The position numbers and the translations under genes are program-made. Below are positions 7,794 to 16,615 of a DNA stretch of 42,163 bases, piece after piece. Where the stretch lies: the NCBI GenBank assembly GCA_021732565.1, contig JAKFUT010000073.1, positions 1-42,163 of the forward strand. Direction: 5' to 3'. Origin of the DNA: Candidatus Obscuribacterales bacterium (lineage in GTDB: Bacteria; Cyanobacteriota; Vampirovibrionia; Obscuribacterales; Obscuribacteraceae). Every line of letters starts with the position of its first letter. The stretch's first letter is position 1. The notes below the pieces were generated by a model that worked only from the letters and a program-made list of their open reading frames with translations, made no database searches and was not told where the DNA came from.

Positions 7794-8173
7794 CCCCCGA
7801 CACCCTATTACCCTTAGCTACTATGATGCGCAATAGTTGGCAGGCATGCCATGGAAAGCTGTTTTAACGAAGCATCTTCTGAGGAAAACTGATATCAGCA
7901 GTGCCATACCGCACAAAACCGGCGAGCTATCACGTGGTAGAAACCGCGCGTTGTTGATTGATTCTTGCTTAGCCATTGCGGTAGGACTGAACAAATCGCT
8001 CTTCCGAAAAACCACCGGAGAAAACCTAGCCCACCCTGCCAATAATCGCGCACCGTAAAACAGCACCGCCATGGTCTGCTCCTCGCCGATGTCCCGCTCG
8101 TCATCATCGCTAAACCAATGTTTGCCCACTCGTTTCGTAGACGCCCTCACTCCTGAAGCAATACGGAGAGACT
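7794..8173. other. Gene-free region before lipoprotein, left copy of duplicated segment
   Basis: This stretch lacks a convincing gene. Positions about 7890-8045 match 21396-21565. The first 37 bases, starting TGATATC(A/G)GCAG(T/C)GCCAT, agree at 31 positions, and islands around GATTGATTCT and GACTGAACAAA align further on. Both copies lie upstream of paralogous lipoprotein genes. The segment could be a shared leader/promoter, a small RNA, or a decayed gene duplicated with the locus. Confidence 0.6.
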
Positions 8174-8596
8174 GTGAATTATCAGTTGGACAACGTCCTT
8201 CGATCGTTGCTGTGGATAACCCTGCTGTGCGGAATATTCTTCACGCAAAGCTGTCAGAAAGCAGTGAGGTCCGACGCCACAGCCATTCGCCCTGTGCCAG
8301 CGCAAAGGTTTCCGCTGGTTCCCATCCGCGGTCGCATCAGCGGAACGACTGGTTTCGTAAACGCAAGGGAAGGACACTTTACCTTGTACCTCTGCACCGA
8401 AGATGGTACTAAATTTCCTCCTCTTGTTGTGGATGACAAAGTCTTGCTCCGCCATCGTGATGGCAGCCCCTTCCACGCTGAAATGTACATGACGCCGGCA
8501 TTGTGGGATATGCTCACCGGGCAGAGCGTAGAGATTCACTTCCGGCAAGAAGGAGCAGGAGTGAGGATTGCACAAATTGTGTTAATTAACAAATGA
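8174..8596 (+). CDS. Lipoprotein, paralogue of the 21930 gene
   Basis: The GTG at 8174 is preceded by CGGAGAG. The 140-residue product has a hydrophobic N-terminus ending FFTQSC, a slightly atypical lipobox with Cys27. The mature domain has GHFTLYLCTEDGTKFPPLVV and DKVLLRHRDGSPFH. The mature start (SCQKAVRSDATAIRPVPAQR) closely matches the second locus (SCEKAQRPDASTMRPIPKQR), so the two are paralogues. This copy has one unit of the domain that is present twice in the other. It is probably anchored to a membrane; the function is unknown. A hairpin follows at 8640-8682. Confidence 0.8.
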   Translation: MNYQLDNVLRSLLWITLLCGIFFTQSCQKAVRSDATAIRPVPAQRFPLVPIRGRISGTTGFVNAREGHFTLYLCTEDGTKFPPLVVDDKVLLRHRDGSPFHAEMYMTPALWDMLTGQSVEIHFRQEGAGVRIAQIVLINK

Positions 8597-8639
8597 GCGC
8601 TCGCACTGCCGGCAATCTAGAGCGGTTGAATATCGATCA

Positions 8640-8682
8640 ATCTTGGTGGTGAGCTGTGTTCATCTCACGGCCTCACCAAGAT
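8640..8682 (+). terminator. Hairpin after lipoprotein gene
   Basis: ATCTTGGTG pairs with CACCAAGAT (9 bp) and, inside it, GTGAG pairs with CTCAC. The right arm is followed by a short A-rich tail rather than T's. It sits about 44 nt after the lipoprotein stop and is the probable end of that transcript. Confidence 0.5.
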
Positions 8683-9095
8683 CGACAAAATGAAGGAGTG
8701 CAGCGCTCTCCAAAAAATTTGGTGGTTACTTGCTTTGTCCACGGCTGCACTAACACTATATTCAAAAGTAGCCAGTAAGAAATTCTTACTATAGAACGCC
8801 ATAATACAACTAAAATGAGTAATGAAGGAGAGGCGCCAATCAAGTTGGACACATCGACAGAGAAAACCGCAAATTGGAAGCGGCGTGAAACCTGAAACAT
8901 TCCCCGGGGAATGCTTCAGGTTTCATCATTGGTGGAGAAGCTGAAGAAGCCCAGCTCCACAATTCACAGAGCGCGAGAAAATTCTCCGGCCATTACAAAG
9001 CCCGTTAGCCCGACACCACCTTTGGTACTGTCGCTTAACGCTGTTCGAATTGGCGGAGCCCGGGACCGCGGATACCTTGTTCGCCAGAAGAAGGC
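8683..9095. other. Gene-free gap with a loopless palindrome
   Basis: No supported gene. The main item is the 40-bp inverted repeat at 8886-8925. The rest is AT-rich on the left (8690-8800) and featureless on the right. It separates the lipoprotein gene from the convergent kinase-like gene. Confidence 0.4.
8886..8925. terminator. 20-bp near-perfect palindrome
   Basis: Arms TGAAACCTGAAACATTCCCC and GGGGAATGCTTCAGGTTTCA pair with one mismatch and no spacer. As RNA it would be a long hairpin with A- and T-containing ends, fitting a bidirectional terminator between convergent genes. A site for a dimeric DNA-binding protein is the alternative. Confidence 0.55.
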
Positions 9096-9653
9096 CTATG
9101 CTAAACCGGCAATGCTTTCCTCTGGCAACAAGCGCAGCACGGATGCTTCGACCGCACTTGCATCTTGAGTCGCATCGATCTCGACGATTGTTGCTCCACG
9201 AAGAGTAAGCTCGTCGACTGCACCGATGTCATGCTCCATAGCAAGCCGTGTCTGTGTCTCCAGCTCACGTCGCTCGATAAAGACACCATCCGCCCGCACG
9301 CGCTGATCTTGTCGTGCTACCGACCACTCCAGTTCCTCGTCGGCAGGAAACACCAGATGAATGACCAGCAGCGACCACCCGGTTGCCACCAGCTTTTTTG
9401 CTTGCTCACGGCTTCGCGGAAAACCGTCCAGTAGCACCAAGTCTGGTGCCAATTTAGCAATCGCGCTGAGCAGCGACTCTGTCAAATTAGGCACCGCGAG
9501 CAACTCGGCTCGCGATGGAAACCCCGAGTCGACCAGCCCCTTCTCTCGCGCATGACGGCCAGGATGCAGAACTTGTGCGCCCAACCGACCGGCTAACGCC
9601 CGCAAGAGAGTCGACTTACCCGACCCGGGCAAACCCAGCACACAAACCAGCAT
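9096..9653 (-). CDS. Adenylate-kinase-like P-loop nucleotide kinase
   Basis: The ATG at 9651-9653 has AAAGGAGG at ideal spacing. The 185-residue protein has Walker A GLPGSGKST (residues 7-15), the adenylate-kinase signature LLDGFPRSREQA (about 74-85), and a lid/Arg region with VARQDQRVRADG (about 112-123). The fold and motifs indicate phosphoryl transfer from ATP to a (di)nucleotide or similar small acceptor. It is shorter than ordinary adenylate kinase and sits last in an operon with an aminotransferase and an oxygenase, not among housekeeping genes. It probably serves a special pathway. The substrate is unknown. Confidence 0.8.
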   Translation of the reverse strand: MLVCVLGLPGSGKSTLLRALAGRLGAQVLHPGRHAREKGLVDSGFPSRAELLAVPNLTESLLSAIAKLAPDLVLLDGFPRSREQAKKLVATGWSLLVIHLVFPADEELEWSVARQDQRVRADGVFIERRELETQTRLAMEHDIGAVDELTLRGATIVEIDATQDASAVEASVLRLLPEESIAGLA

Positions 9654-9716
9654 TGGTACCTCCTTTCTTGATAGAGCGTGCAGTTGTGAGAGCACGTTGT
9701 TTCTCGCATAAAAGAA

Positions 9717-10970
9717 TCACAACAACTGCTTGTGGCCCCGCACGACTTTTTCCATCGCGTTCAGATACTTCACCAGGATTTCTTCATCCTCCGCCCTGGC
9801 CCACACGGGAAGGGTAATCGCCTGCCTGGCAAACCGCTCCGCGACGGGAAAGCAACCTTCAGCATACGGCGCAATGGAGCACTGCTTGTACTTCGCAAAC
9901 AGACCCGCCGGCTCCTGAAACAGGGGCAGCCAGTTTAGCGGACAGGTCGATGTCGGCAAATTGGTCTCGCGACACCCTTCTGCCACCAGCGCATCATGAA
10001 ACCGCTGAATGGGAAGCCCACCTAGCTCGGCGGCACGATACTGGAACACATACGCGTACCAGGAGGGTTCCGCCCCGTCAGGCACTACCGGCGGTGCCAA
10101 CCCGGGCAACCCGGAGATCCTGCTGGTGATGAGTGCTGCGAACTTACGTTTCTGCGCAAGCCACTGATCAAGATGACTAAACTGCTCTTCGATCATCGCC
10201 ACGTTCATGGGCGATGCCCGCAGTTTCAAACCCATGCCGGTCAGGGCGAACCGACGCAGAACGGGGTCGGACACCTCCCCGAAGCAGCGTTTGTTGTAAT
10301 GCCCCAGCATCACTGCTCGTTCGTGAATCGACTGATTGTCGGTCGAAAGCACACCACCTTCACCGCCGGTGATGATCTTTTGTCCACCCAGCGACCACAC
10401 CGAGGCGTCTCCCCAGGACCCGGCCAGACGCCCCTGATAGCGAGCACCGTGAGCATGGCTGCTATCTTCCAGCAGAAGCAATCCGTGCTTCCGGCAGACA
10501 GAGAGAAGCGCATCCATGCGGCACGGAATACCCCACATGTGGGTTACCACCACAGCCTTCGTCCGGCTAGTGATCAGCGTTTCAACCTTCTCGGCATCAA
10601 TGTTACCTGTCTCATCGCTATCGCACAGAACTGGCACCGCGCCCGTAAAAAACAGCGGGCTAGCCGTCGCGTAGAAGGTATATGCCGGGCAGATAACTTC
10701 ATCACCGTCGTGAAGATCGGCGCCGACGAACATTGAAAGCAACCCGGTAGTACCTGAGTTCATCAAAAGGCTGTGGGCGCGCCCGTGATAGGCCGACCAT
10801 TTTTTCTCGACGCGCTCAAAGACACCGTAGCGTCCATAGATTGCAACATCCTCGTGCAACTGACGGGTAACCGCCAGCTCCACGGCGGGTGTGATCAGCG
10901 GCCAACGATAGTGTGGGCCGGGAAGCTCCACCTCCGGCCTTCCACCCAGAATAGCCAGATCGGTTTTCAT
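9717..10970 (-). CDS. DegT/DnrJ/EryC1-family PLP aminotransferase
   Basis: Started at the ATG at 10970, preceded by AAAGGGGGCGG; upstream codons are in frame but not protein-like. The 417-residue protein has the fold-type-I pattern of sugar aminotransferases: MNSGTTGLLSMF (about 70-81, phosphate cup), PAYTFYATASP (about 95-105), LLEDSSHAHGA with Asp169 for the PLP ring nitrogen, and SLGGQKIITGGEGG with Lys198 as the Schiff-base lysine. Members transaminate keto-sugars or act in cyclitol and antibiotic pathways. It lies between the oxygenase (95 nt upstream) and the kinase-like gene (63 nt downstream). The substrate cannot be fixed. Confidence 0.92.
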   Translation of the reverse strand: MKTDLAILGGRPEVELPGPHYRWPLITPAVELAVTRQLHEDVAIYGRYGVFERVEKKWSAYHGRAHSLLMNSGTTGLLSMFVGADLHDGDEVICPAYTFYATASPLFFTGAVPVLCDSDETGNIDAEKVETLITSRTKAVVVTHMWGIPCRMDALLSVCRKHGLLLLEDSSHAHGARYQGRLAGSWGDASVWSLGGQKIITGGEGGVLSTDNQSIHERAVMLGHYNKRCFGEVSDPVLRRFALTGMGLKLRASPMNVAMIEEQFSHLDQWLAQKRKFAALITSRISGLPGLAPPVVPDGAEPSWYAYVFQYRAAELGGLPIQRFHDALVAEGCRETNLPTSTCPLNWLPLFQEPAGLFAKYKQCSIAPYAEGCFPVAERFARQAITLPVWARAEDEEILVKYLNAMEKVVRGHKQLL

Positions 10971-11065
10971 CACCGCCCCCTTTCTCCGTTGGTATGAGGA
11001 AATACGAATTCGCCAAGACAAAGTGCGCCGTTCACCGGCACCTCCTATCGAAGGGTTCGGACCGT

Positions 11066-11905
11066 TTACCCGGGTGACCAGATTGACAGACCCAGCTTGC
11101 CAATATGGCGATCGACCAGGGGCCAGTCATAGGTGAACAGCGGATTGTGGCCGTTGTCCATGTGATCAAAGATGCGCACCTCGAACGACACGCGAACGAA
11201 GGTTCGCCAAACATCTTCCGTTGCGCAGGCACCCTGATGGACGCAATAGCAGTCCATCAAAACCAACTCGTTTGATTGCGGCTGCCACCAGTGGGCACCA
11301 CCGTTCACTTCAACTTGACGGTTGAGTTCGTGGAAGAAGTTGTGTTTGGCATCATCCAGGTGATCAAGCTCAAAAGCCTGCGCATGGTACACCGTGGGCA
11401 ACGCATTGGACACAACGTACGAGTGATTGCAGGGCACCTTCGGCTGCCATCGAGCGCCCTGAAAACCGTCGACATGACACGGCGATGGTCGCTGGCGCAG
11501 CCCTCTGGCTACCAGCGCCTGGTGAACCGTCAGGTAACAGTAGTATTCATCGTAGCGCGGATTAATGCGGCGTTCGAAGTTGGCAATCCGCTGAATGAGC
11601 GGGCCGAACTGCCCGAACTCGCGTGGAATCCGAAACCCGGTATTGGGGAACTTGATAGGTAAATCGGTGACTTTGCCAGGGACGAAGTCGGCGATCATGA
11701 GTCCCGCTTCATGAGTCGACAACATGCCGAGCGAGGTTGGACGCCTCGGAATTCTGAACCGACGAATGTCGAAAACACTGTTCAAGTCTGCGATCACTGG
11801 TGAGTTGACATCGATTGGTTCGCGACTTTGTTCGCCATATCCATCGAGCAGAATCGCACCATCCACAGAAAATAGAGAGGAACTCTTGTCCTTTCGTTCC
11901 TGCAT
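11066..11905 (-). CDS. Putative Fe(II)/2-oxoglutarate-type oxygenase
   Basis: Started at the ATG at 11905 with AAGGAG 7 nt upstream. The 279-residue protein shows the facial-triad pattern of double-stranded beta-helix oxygenases: CHVDGFQG (H144, D146), a distal His in CVHQG (H223) and following Arg residues (R234/R238) that could bind the co-substrate carboxylate. Flanking beta-strand motifs are NELVLMDCY and WRTFVRVSFEVRIF. No close family name can be given. It is the first gene of the minus-strand trio, consistent with hydroxylation or oxidation of the metabolite later aminated by the DegT protein. The triad spacing is by eye, so the assignment is moderate. Confidence 0.65.
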   Translation of the reverse strand: MQERKDKSSSLFSVDGAILLDGYGEQSREPIDVNSPVIADLNSVFDIRRFRIPRRPTSLGMLSTHEAGLMIADFVPGKVTDLPIKFPNTGFRIPREFGQFGPLIQRIANFERRINPRYDEYYCYLTVHQALVARGLRQRPSPCHVDGFQGARWQPKVPCNHSYVVSNALPTVYHAQAFELDHLDDAKHNFFHELNRQVEVNGGAHWWQPQSNELVLMDCYCVHQGACATEDVWRTFVRVSFEVRIFDHMDNGHNPLFTYDWPLVDRHIGKLGLSIWSPG

Positions 11906-12377
11906 GGCTACTCCTTCTTCGTGAGGAAAGTCTTCTTCTGAACGCAGAATCAGTTGCACATCGAGGCACGTTCAAATTGGAGGCCCCGGGCGCCAATTCA
12001 ACGACTACCGCGGATGCCAGTACAGCTAGAGAGCGCAGAGCGCTTACCATTGAACTGACATTGGTGCATGTTTTTTTCGGGTACTTACCGAGAAATCTAG
12101 AGAAAACGCAAGACACCTGCAGCCTAACAAAAGTCTTTTTCGCTTCGATGAGTGTGCTTCACAATGCAATACGTGCGGGTAACCGATGATTCGATTCCCT
12201 CGCCGCGGTTTCCCGGTCGTTGCGCGCAAAGAGAGCTGTTGACCGGCCCATAAGAACCGCACTCGTTTTTTTTCGCAAGATAACGTTACCGCGATGATTG
12301 CAGATTACCGCAAGCACATCCGCAGAAATTCTAGCGAGATTCACGCGAGGAAAATTGCAGCATAGTTCCCTGGCACC
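11906..12377. promoter_or_regulatory. Upstream region of oxygenase operon
   Basis: This 472-nt gap separates the kinase stop (12378) from the oxygenase start and must hold the promoter of the trio. No strong gene, repeat or unambiguous promoter was found. A T-run in CGTTTTTTTTCGC near 12270 could end transcription of the protein kinase gene. Confidence 0.35.
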
Positions 12378-14219
12378 CTACACTTTTGGCCCTTGTAGAT
12401 GCTGCGACTTCTTGATCGCTGCGAGCAATTCTTTTAGTGTTTGCTTCCTGCGATTGAATTGCGACAACCCCGGCTCAGAAACGGGGATTTCAGGAAATGC
12501 TTGCAATAACCATTGCCACGCACCCCTTATTGGTGACAATTTCGGCAGTCTTGGACGACGGAGCGTCGAAATGAAACCCTCTGCACTAGCCATCTCCAAT
12601 TGGTGAGCGGAAATTCCGATGAGTATGTCGCACAATATTAGCCGGTCATCCAGCGACAAGGGCTTCGCGTACTGATCTATATCAGATTCCAGCAAATCAA
12701 AGTAACACTGCCCTGCCAGGGCCCCCGAAACGGTCGCGGTTTCAATCGCTAAATCAAAATCTCTCTTCGCTTCTTTGAACATTCCTAATTGGACATACGC
12801 AGCAGATCTAAATTCTAGCGCTATCAACAGAGATTTCGAAACGGTGGTTCCTTCGCTGCTGGTAACAACTCTATTCAACAACTCCAAAGATTGTGCCAAG
12901 AACTCTCTTCGTTGAACCTCGGAAATGGCTGCTGATGCCTTGCGTCGATAAATTTCGGCCATCCTGATGTATGCTTTCTCCACAACAAAATTTTTTGAGG
13001 CCACGATAAATGGTGCCAACGCCATCTCTCTGTGCACCACCAGCAGCGTGTCCTTCACTTGTCCGCGGCGCTCATATTCCGTGGCCAACTGATCTAAACT
13101 GTTAATCAATAAAACTGCAGTACGACTCTTGTCCTCGGCAGCGCCGTGTTCTAAACGATCCTGCAAACGATTAACATTCCGCAAGCATTCTTCAAGACCA
13201 TCCTTCAAATGCACCGAGGTTGCTCGCTGCAGACTTGTTGCCGGCCAGTTCACCTTTTGCCAGACTGTCAAACCCACGGACAACACCATCGAAACAAATA
13301 CCACTTGTTTGACACGCGACGTTCTGCGTCTCATCCGCAGCTCATCTCTTAGTGCACCGGGCGACTGGCCAGCATTGACCAATGCCAGATCTGTTTTTAG
13401 TTCATCCATTGTTCTGTAGCGATGTACGGGTTCTTTCGCCATCGCCTTAAAGACAATACTTTCCAGGCCAACAGGCAGGTTCTCAATGTTTCTATTACTC
13501 AAAGGCCGGGGCGACTCCACAACATGTTTCCGCATCAACGCGATTGGATTTGCTGCCACCAGAGGTGGTTTCCCGCTAAGAATTTCATACATTACGCAGC
13601 CCAGTGAATAGATGTCCGACCTTGCATCGGCCAGCAAGCCCTTGCATTGTTCCGGGCTCATATAAAAAACGCTGCCGATAGGAACTCCTGTTGAAGTCAA
13701 CCGCTGTTGTTCGCTTCTGGCAGCTATAAATCCTGCCAGGCCAAAATCCACCACCTTAGCAATTTCAACATCTCCCTCCTTCGACAACATGATGTTATTG
13801 GGCTTGAGGTCTCGATGAATAATCCCCCTTTCGTGCACCGACTGCATTGCCGCACTGATCTGCATGGCGATCTGTATGCATTGATTTGTGGTTAAGGAAC
13901 CTTCTTCGATCAATTCTCTCAATGAATGTCCGTTGAGAAATTCCATTGCAATGTATGGATACGTATCTTTCCACAACCCAAATCGATAAAAAGTAACAAG
14001 ATTGGGATGCGACAACTGCGACAGAACTTTGCCCTCCCGCAGGAACCGCGACCGGCTGTCCTCGTCTGTAAGCAGACTCGAGCTTAGAATCTTCAACGCA
14101 ACAGCCCGGTTCAGACCAGCCTCAATCGCCTTGAAGACCACGCCTGTGCCACCTTCACCCAGCCGAGCAACGAGGGTATATCGTTCATCAAAAATGGTGC
14201 CCGGGGCGAACTGGATCAT
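12378..14219 (-). CDS. Transmembrane Ser/Thr protein kinase
   Basis: A 613-residue Hanks-type kinase. Residues 10-285 hold the catalytic domain: Gly-rich loop GEGGTGVVFK (21-30), VALKIL with Lys43, HRDLKPNN with catalytic Asp137, DFG (158-160) and the activation-segment end SPEQ. All key residues are present, so it should be active. A single membrane helix follows a basic stop (RRRTSRVKQVVFVSMVLSVGLTVW, about 303-321). About 290 helical residues beyond the membrane contain TPR-like pairs (SAAYVQLGMFKEAKRDFDLAIE) and probably form a sensor or docking part. It stands alone between two catabolic/biosynthetic sets. The signal is unknown. Confidence 0.93.
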   Translation of the reverse strand: MIQFAPGTIFDERYTLVARLGEGGTGVVFKAIEAGLNRAVALKILSSSLLTDEDSRSRFLREGKVLSQLSHPNLVTFYRFGLWKDTYPYIAMEFLNGHSLRELIEEGSLTTNQCIQIAMQISAAMQSVHERGIIHRDLKPNNIMLSKEGDVEIAKVVDFGLAGFIAARSEQQRLTSTGVPIGSVFYMSPEQCKGLLADARSDIYSLGCVMYEILSGKPPLVAANPIALMRKHVVESPRPLSNRNIENLPVGLESIVFKAMAKEPVHRYRTMDELKTDLALVNAGQSPGALRDELRMRRRTSRVKQVVFVSMVLSVGLTVWQKVNWPATSLQRATSVHLKDGLEECLRNVNRLQDRLEHGAAEDKSRTAVLLINSLDQLATEYERRGQVKDTLLVVHREMALAPFIVASKNFVVEKAYIRMAEIYRRKASAAISEVQRREFLAQSLELLNRVVTSSEGTTVSKSLLIALEFRSAAYVQLGMFKEAKRDFDLAIETATVSGALAGQCYFDLLESDIDQYAKPLSLDDRLILCDILIGISAHQLEMASAEGFISTLRRPRLPKLSPIRGAWQWLLQAFPEIPVSEPGLSQFNRRKQTLKELLAAIKKSQHLQGPKV

Positions 14220-14304
14220 GACCGCCTAAATTGCCAGGGTCTCCTTTTCTATTTTAGCGCCCTCGATGCCTCCGCACAGTGGGCTCTGCTTCAACACCCT
14301 GGAC

Positions 14305-15168
14305 TTATAACCGTTTCGGCGAATTAGTCGGACATTTTTCCTCATGGAGCGTGCCCATTTTTGTATCAAGTACGATATCAATCAAAGGCGGCTTCACCAC
14401 CGATTCAATCGCGCCAGACAGTAAGGTCAGACTGTTTATTATCACAATGTTTTCGCCAAGTTCTCGATAGTCTCCGCTGCACTGCGATTCGTCGGAAGCT
14501 CCGCTCTGCTGGCTCCGCCCACTTCGCAACGTTCCTTGCACTGCAAAATTTTCATCAAGAGCGTATTCATTTCGATTGAGCCACACCGATGCTAAACCGG
14601 CTCGTTGACTTCCCACCATGTCATCTTCCAGAGAATCTCCCACATAAATGCATTCGCCGGGTTTCTTATCGGCAAGAAAGCACGCCCTATGAAAAATACC
14701 TGGAGCCGGCTTTGTCAGCCGCATGTCCTCAGATATCACGACAGTTTGAAACCTATCCAATAAACTGAAGCGTCTCAGCTTGTCTGTTTGCATCTGGCGA
14801 TCACCATTGCTGATCACGCCCAATGGCAAACCATCCAATTCGCCAAAACAGTCAAGAACATCGTCGAACAGACGCCAATTCTCAGCATAGTCTGCTCTGT
14901 ATTGAGAAAATTCCCGGGCTGCATCTTTTGCACACATTCTGCAACCGAATTGCAAAAATACCTCGCAGAGCCCCACCGGTCCCTCTCTCAAAAAACACCA
15001 GTCCAAGGTGGCTCTCATTCGTCCATCAATAACTTGGTCCCACACTTTGGCAAATTCGTCCCTGCCACATGCCAGGGTCACAGAATTACGTTGCCAGAGC
15101 AATCCAACGGCTGCTTCTGCTGCATATCTGTGATCAACAAGCGTTCCATCTATATCAAAAAAAATCAT
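14305..15168 (-). CDS. HAD-superfamily phosphatase
   Basis: A 287-residue hydrolase with all four HAD motifs: FFDIDGTL (D5 nucleophile, D7 acid/base), VISNGD (S120), K153 in LTKPAPG, and GDSLEDD (177-183) for Mg2+. An alpha-helical cap sits after motif I, like the phosphoglycolate-phosphatase/YjjG group. Such enzymes dephosphorylate nucleotides, sugars or other small phosphates. About 65 C-terminal residues beyond the fold are unexplained. The gene is divergent from the GTP-cyclohydrolase-like operon 195 nt away, so it may serve that pathway. Confidence 0.88.
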   Translation of the reverse strand: MIFFDIDGTLVDHRYAAEAAVGLLWQRNSVTLACGRDEFAKVWDQVIDGRMRATLDWCFLREGPVGLCEVFLQFGCRMCAKDAAREFSQYRADYAENWRLFDDVLDCFGELDGLPLGVISNGDRQMQTDKLRRFSLLDRFQTVVISEDMRLTKPAPGIFHRACFLADKKPGECIYVGDSLEDDMVGSQRAGLASVWLNRNEYALDENFAVQGTLRSGRSQQSGASDESQCSGDYRELGENIVIINSLTLLSGAIESVVKPPLIDIVLDTKMGTLHEEKCPTNSPKRL

Positions 15169-15363
15169 CTTGAAGTTCCAATACGTTGCCGGAAGCTACA
15201 AGCCTGCGGCGTTCATGTTACTTAAGAATTGAAACCAATTCCATACGTACTTGCCCCACTGCTTTCCTGTGAGGGATTTGCTTGGCATCCCCAAGGGCTG
15301 TATATCAGTATCGCTAAGAGCGCTACATCGTAGCCTCTTTGTACTCCCAATGGAGGAAAAATT
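15169..15363. promoter_or_regulatory. Divergent promoter region, HAD gene / biosynthetic operon
   Basis: The 195-nt gap between divergent genes must contain promoters in both directions. GGAGG about 9 nt before the GTG at 15364 is the ribosome-binding site for the plus-strand operon. No operator-like palindrome was obvious. Confidence 0.45.
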
Positions 15364-16509
15364 GTGCTGGCTTTTCAAGAAACTATGCTCAACGGAATGG
15401 ACTCGTTCGCAGAAAGAATTGAAACAAAGAAACGGCTATACGAAAAGATACTTCGCTATGCCACTGCTGAACGCAACGGTCACCGCTTTGTGAAAATCGC
15501 TGATAGAAAGCTCTTCAACGACGTGCTAGAAAACTTCGGAACCGTATTACCGAATGAAGCAGCGCTGCACGATCTCTCCACACTGTATGATATTGGCCTT
15601 CACCTCGACACCGGTGCGCTTATCATAACCAACAAAGGCGCCACTTTATTTTGTCACTCCCCACGAACACAAACTCCTTTTATCTGCCGCCACATTGGAT
15701 GTTGCGTATACCTGCCGGGACTCGGCATAGAGGTCGCGAACATTGCCCTGGTCGGCAATGTATACGATGGACCGGTAGTCTTGCGTAGCGAATCGGCATG
15801 CACCCCGTCCTTTCTCTTCGGGTCGCAACGCTGCAACTGCGCTCATCAGTGGGAAACCATAAGGGAACTGGCCGCACATTTCAACCCGGCAAAACCACCA
15901 GCCATAGAATGCGGACGAGAATTCGAGAAATGGGTGCAACGTCAATTTACTTACGACCGCGGCAAACACATAGCAATGAATGCCGGACAGGGAATGATCA
16001 TGATCCATGTCGATACACAAAATGGCATGGGCAGCGGCTACTCGAAAAACGAATTCTCATTTGACTTGTTTTCCAGAGCATCGCTCAGACACCGCGGCGA
16101 ATATTCAGCGGAGCAAATCCACCAGACCAGCATGGCGGGCGGCTTCCATGCCATCGGCATTACGCCTGATCCACGCGGCGAGAACAACGATATCGGCTAC
16201 AAAATCACATCCATACTCCTCGATTGGCTGCATGTAAGCAAGGACCTGATTTTTCTCTCAAACAACAAATCCAAAATTCGCCAGTTGGAATCAGCCGGAT
16301 ACCGAGTGAAAAGAATAAAGTCTCTTGGTACCGTCAATGCTGCCGGGGCTCAAGAAGCAGAAGAGAGAGGCACGGAATTCGACCACCTCGACATCGGACC
16401 CGCCTTCATCAGTTTTGAAGAAGAGATGGCCCGCTTAATCAACGACATTGGCGAACAACTAACACCGCCACTGCCCTCGCAACAACCGTGCTTTTGCCCT
16501 TCTGTTTGA
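15364..16509 (+). CDS. GTP cyclohydrolase II-like protein (divergent RibA paralogue)
   Basis: A GTG start with GGAGG upstream, 381 residues. The C-terminal two thirds follow GTP cyclohydrolase II. VVLRSESACTPSFLFG and QRCNCAHQ give the zinc cysteines C146, C157 and C159. TPDPR places an Arg (R271) where RibA has its catalytic Arg128. LIFLSNNKSKI corresponds to RibA's LLTNNPKK. The usual QEGR-IGL loop is changed, and the position of catalytic Tyr105 appears to be Phe231 in an ungapped reading. About 135 N-terminal residues and an insertion near 165-205 are extra. The likely reaction is opening of the GTP imidazole ring, with formate possibly retained. First gene of a six-gene operon, so a special pathway rather than riboflavin is inferred. 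Confidence 0.8.
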   Translation: MLAFQETMLNGMDSFAERIETKKRLYEKILRYATAERNGHRFVKIADRKLFNDVLENFGTVLPNEAALHDLSTLYDIGLHLDTGALIITNKGATLFCHSPRTQTPFICRHIGCCVYLPGLGIEVANIALVGNVYDGPVVLRSESACTPSFLFGSQRCNCAHQWETIRELAAHFNPAKPPAIECGREFEKWVQRQFTYDRGKHIAMNAGQGMIMIHVDTQNGMGSGYSKNEFSFDLFSRASLRHRGEYSAEQIHQTSMAGGFHAIGITPDPRGENNDIGYKITSILLDWLHVSKDLIFLSNNKSKIRQLESAGYRVKRIKSLGTVNAAGAQEAEERGTEFDHLDIGPAFISFEEEMARLINDIGEQLTPPLPSQQPCFCPSV

Positions 16510-16615
16510 GAAACTGCGCGACGAGTGCCCGCGCCGGTAATATTTGTAAGGTTGAGATCCGGGCTCGTCAGGCTTCTCAGCTCTGCTGAATCTCGTTGTT
16601 GGTGATACCAGGAGA

